Assembly: GCA_028285585.1 (NCBI GenBank)
Contig: JANQOU010000010.1
Location: 1-64,000 of the forward strand
Reading direction: 5' to 3'
Origin: Acidimicrobiia bacterium
GTDB taxonomy: Bacteria > Actinomycetota > Acidimicrobiia > Spongiisociales > ZC4RG35
DNA length: 64,000 nt
Shown here: positions 63,481 through 64,000 of the stretch, in pieces
Position numbering within the stretch: the first letter of the stretch is position 1
How the letters are laid out: each line of letters begins with the position of its first letter
The notes under the pieces: model-generated
The model's database searches: none
What the model saw: the letters and a program-made list of their open reading frames with translations, nothing else
What the model was told of the DNA's origin: nothing
Program-made: the position numbers and the translations under genes

Positions 63481-63854
63481 AGAGATGGCTGTTCGTCTTG
63501 GCGGTCCTGGCTGCCCTCCTGGTCTCCGCATGTGGGGGAAGAGGGGGACAAGGCTCCAAGATCGAAGGTGAGCATGTCGACGTGCTGATGTTCGACAACC
63601 GGTTCGAGTTCACCGAGATCAGGATCCCTGTCGGTGGGTCGGTCAATTGGATCGGTGCCGGTGCCAATCCGCACAATGCCGTCGAGGCCAACGAGGAGTG
63701 GTCGACCGAGACCGTCTTCGGGAACCTCGAGCAGCTCGATGGAGATGAAGCGGTTCTCACCTACGACAAACCCGGAACCTACGTTTTCTTCTGTACATTT
63801 CACGGCAACGCAGAAGGAGCAGGGATGGCCGGAACTCTGATTGTTGGACCGTGA
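63477..63854 (+). CDS. cupredoxin (plastocyanin-like) lipoprotein
   Basis: A 125-residue blue-copper protein. The lipobox is LVSAC. The copper ligands are His in NPHNAV, then Cys and His in FFCTFHG, and Met in GAGMAG, the complete type 1 set. The start TTG overlaps the CoxG stop by four bases. It would carry electrons outside the membrane, and is coupled to the CoxG-like gene. Confidence 0.88.
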   Translation: MKRWLFVLAVLAALLVSACGGRGGQGSKIEGEHVDVLMFDNRFEFTEIRIPVGGSVNWIGAGANPHNAVEANEEWSTETVFGNLEQLDGDEAVLTYDKPGTYVFFCTFHGNAEGAGMAGTLIVGP

Positions 63855-64000
63855 GCAAGAGACTGCTGTTCTTCGCCGCCGGAGCCATGCTGGCCCTCAG
63901 TGCCTGTGCTCCGGCACCTGGCGTTGATGCATCACCGGCGGCGACCGGAGACCCGACCAACCGGGCACCGGCCCAGTGGTCCGGAGTCACACGCAACGTC
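63851..64000 (+). CDS. lipoprotein, N-terminal part only
   Basis: Fifty residues are visible before the window ends. GTG 63851 overlaps the cupredoxin stop. The start MSKRLLFFAAGAMLALSAC is a lipoprotein signal. The remainder (APAPGVDASPAATGDPTNRA) is a linker, so the protein's function cannot be told. It continues the CoxG-cupredoxin operon. Confidence 0.7.
   Translation, partial: MSKRLLFFAAGAMLALSACAPAPGVDASPAATGDPTNRAPAQWSGVTRNV

Noticed and set aside
1-64000. tRNA, rRNA, CRISPR arrays, integrase or transposase genes
   Set aside because: I looked for cloverleaf-like ends, regularly spaced repeats and DDE or tyrosine-recombinase motifs and saw none. A covariance or profile search could still find a weak case.

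Overview
The window reads as chromosomal DNA of a high-GC actinobacterium-like organism. Many genes start with GTG or TTG and overlap their upstream neighbour by four bases (ATGA, GTGA, TTGA). The gene content is also typical: lipoproteins with short lipobox signals, menaquinone genes, many acyl-CoA enzymes and an F420/flavin-type (LLM) oxidoreductase. I cannot fix the genus from sequence alone; a marine or soil lineage near Acidimicrobiia is a guess.

Layout. 1-4.6 kb: a DNA-repair operon sbcD-sbcC-nurA-like. 4.6-8.3 kb: housekeeping genes (EamA exporter, flavin split-barrel protein, gpsA, ychF). 8.27-20.72 kb: what I read as an inserted island. It is bracketed by the true 3' end of ychF and by a diverged, stop-codon-aligned second copy of that 3' end (35 of 45 bases identical). 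Its cargo is an XRE/nucleotidyltransferase toxin-antitoxin-like pair and a complete peptide-type ABC importer interleaved with an M19 dipeptidase-like protein. Two tandem zinc acylase (AstE/AspA-type) genes, a GntR regulator and an LLM oxidoreductase complete it. A good promoter with an 18-bp palindrome over its -10 box lies before the acylase pair. Together these look like an undescribed catabolic unit for an N-acyl or peptide-like substrate.

20.9-24.1 kb: two membrane proteins of unknown role and a Fic/ribbon-helix-helix-like pair. 24.2-28.2 kb: a D-2-hydroxyacid dehydrogenase and a full-length gcvP preceded by a glycine riboswitch. 28.3-36 kb: a coiled-coil protein, a sugar-nucleotide transferase, a small cytochrome c, then menC-menD and menF, with a mazEF-type pair between menD and menF; then murI. 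35.9-39.7 kb: a short-chain dehydrogenase, an acyl-CoA synthetase and an AI-2E-type transporter.

39.8-53.3 kb: one long collinear run. A second peptide-type ABC importer (binding protein, two permeases with unusual insertions, two ATPases, a second binding protein) runs without a gap into a CoA-transferase/racemase, a long-chain acyl-CoA ligase, an acyl-CoA dehydrogenase and an MFE-2-like dehydrogenase. This suggests an importer coupled to beta-oxidation of an unusual acyl substrate. 53.3-64 kb: an L,D-transpeptidase, a hydroxyacid dehydrogenase, thiamine pyrophosphokinase, an ATP-grasp ligase, a NifU-type protein, a broken acetyltransferase, a Mug-type DNA glycosylase, a DUF3179 lipoprotein, a thioesterase, a MoaB/MogA protein, a CoxG-like protein, a cupredoxin and the start of another lipoprotein.

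No rRNA, tRNA, CRISPR array, insertion sequence or integrase gene was recognised.
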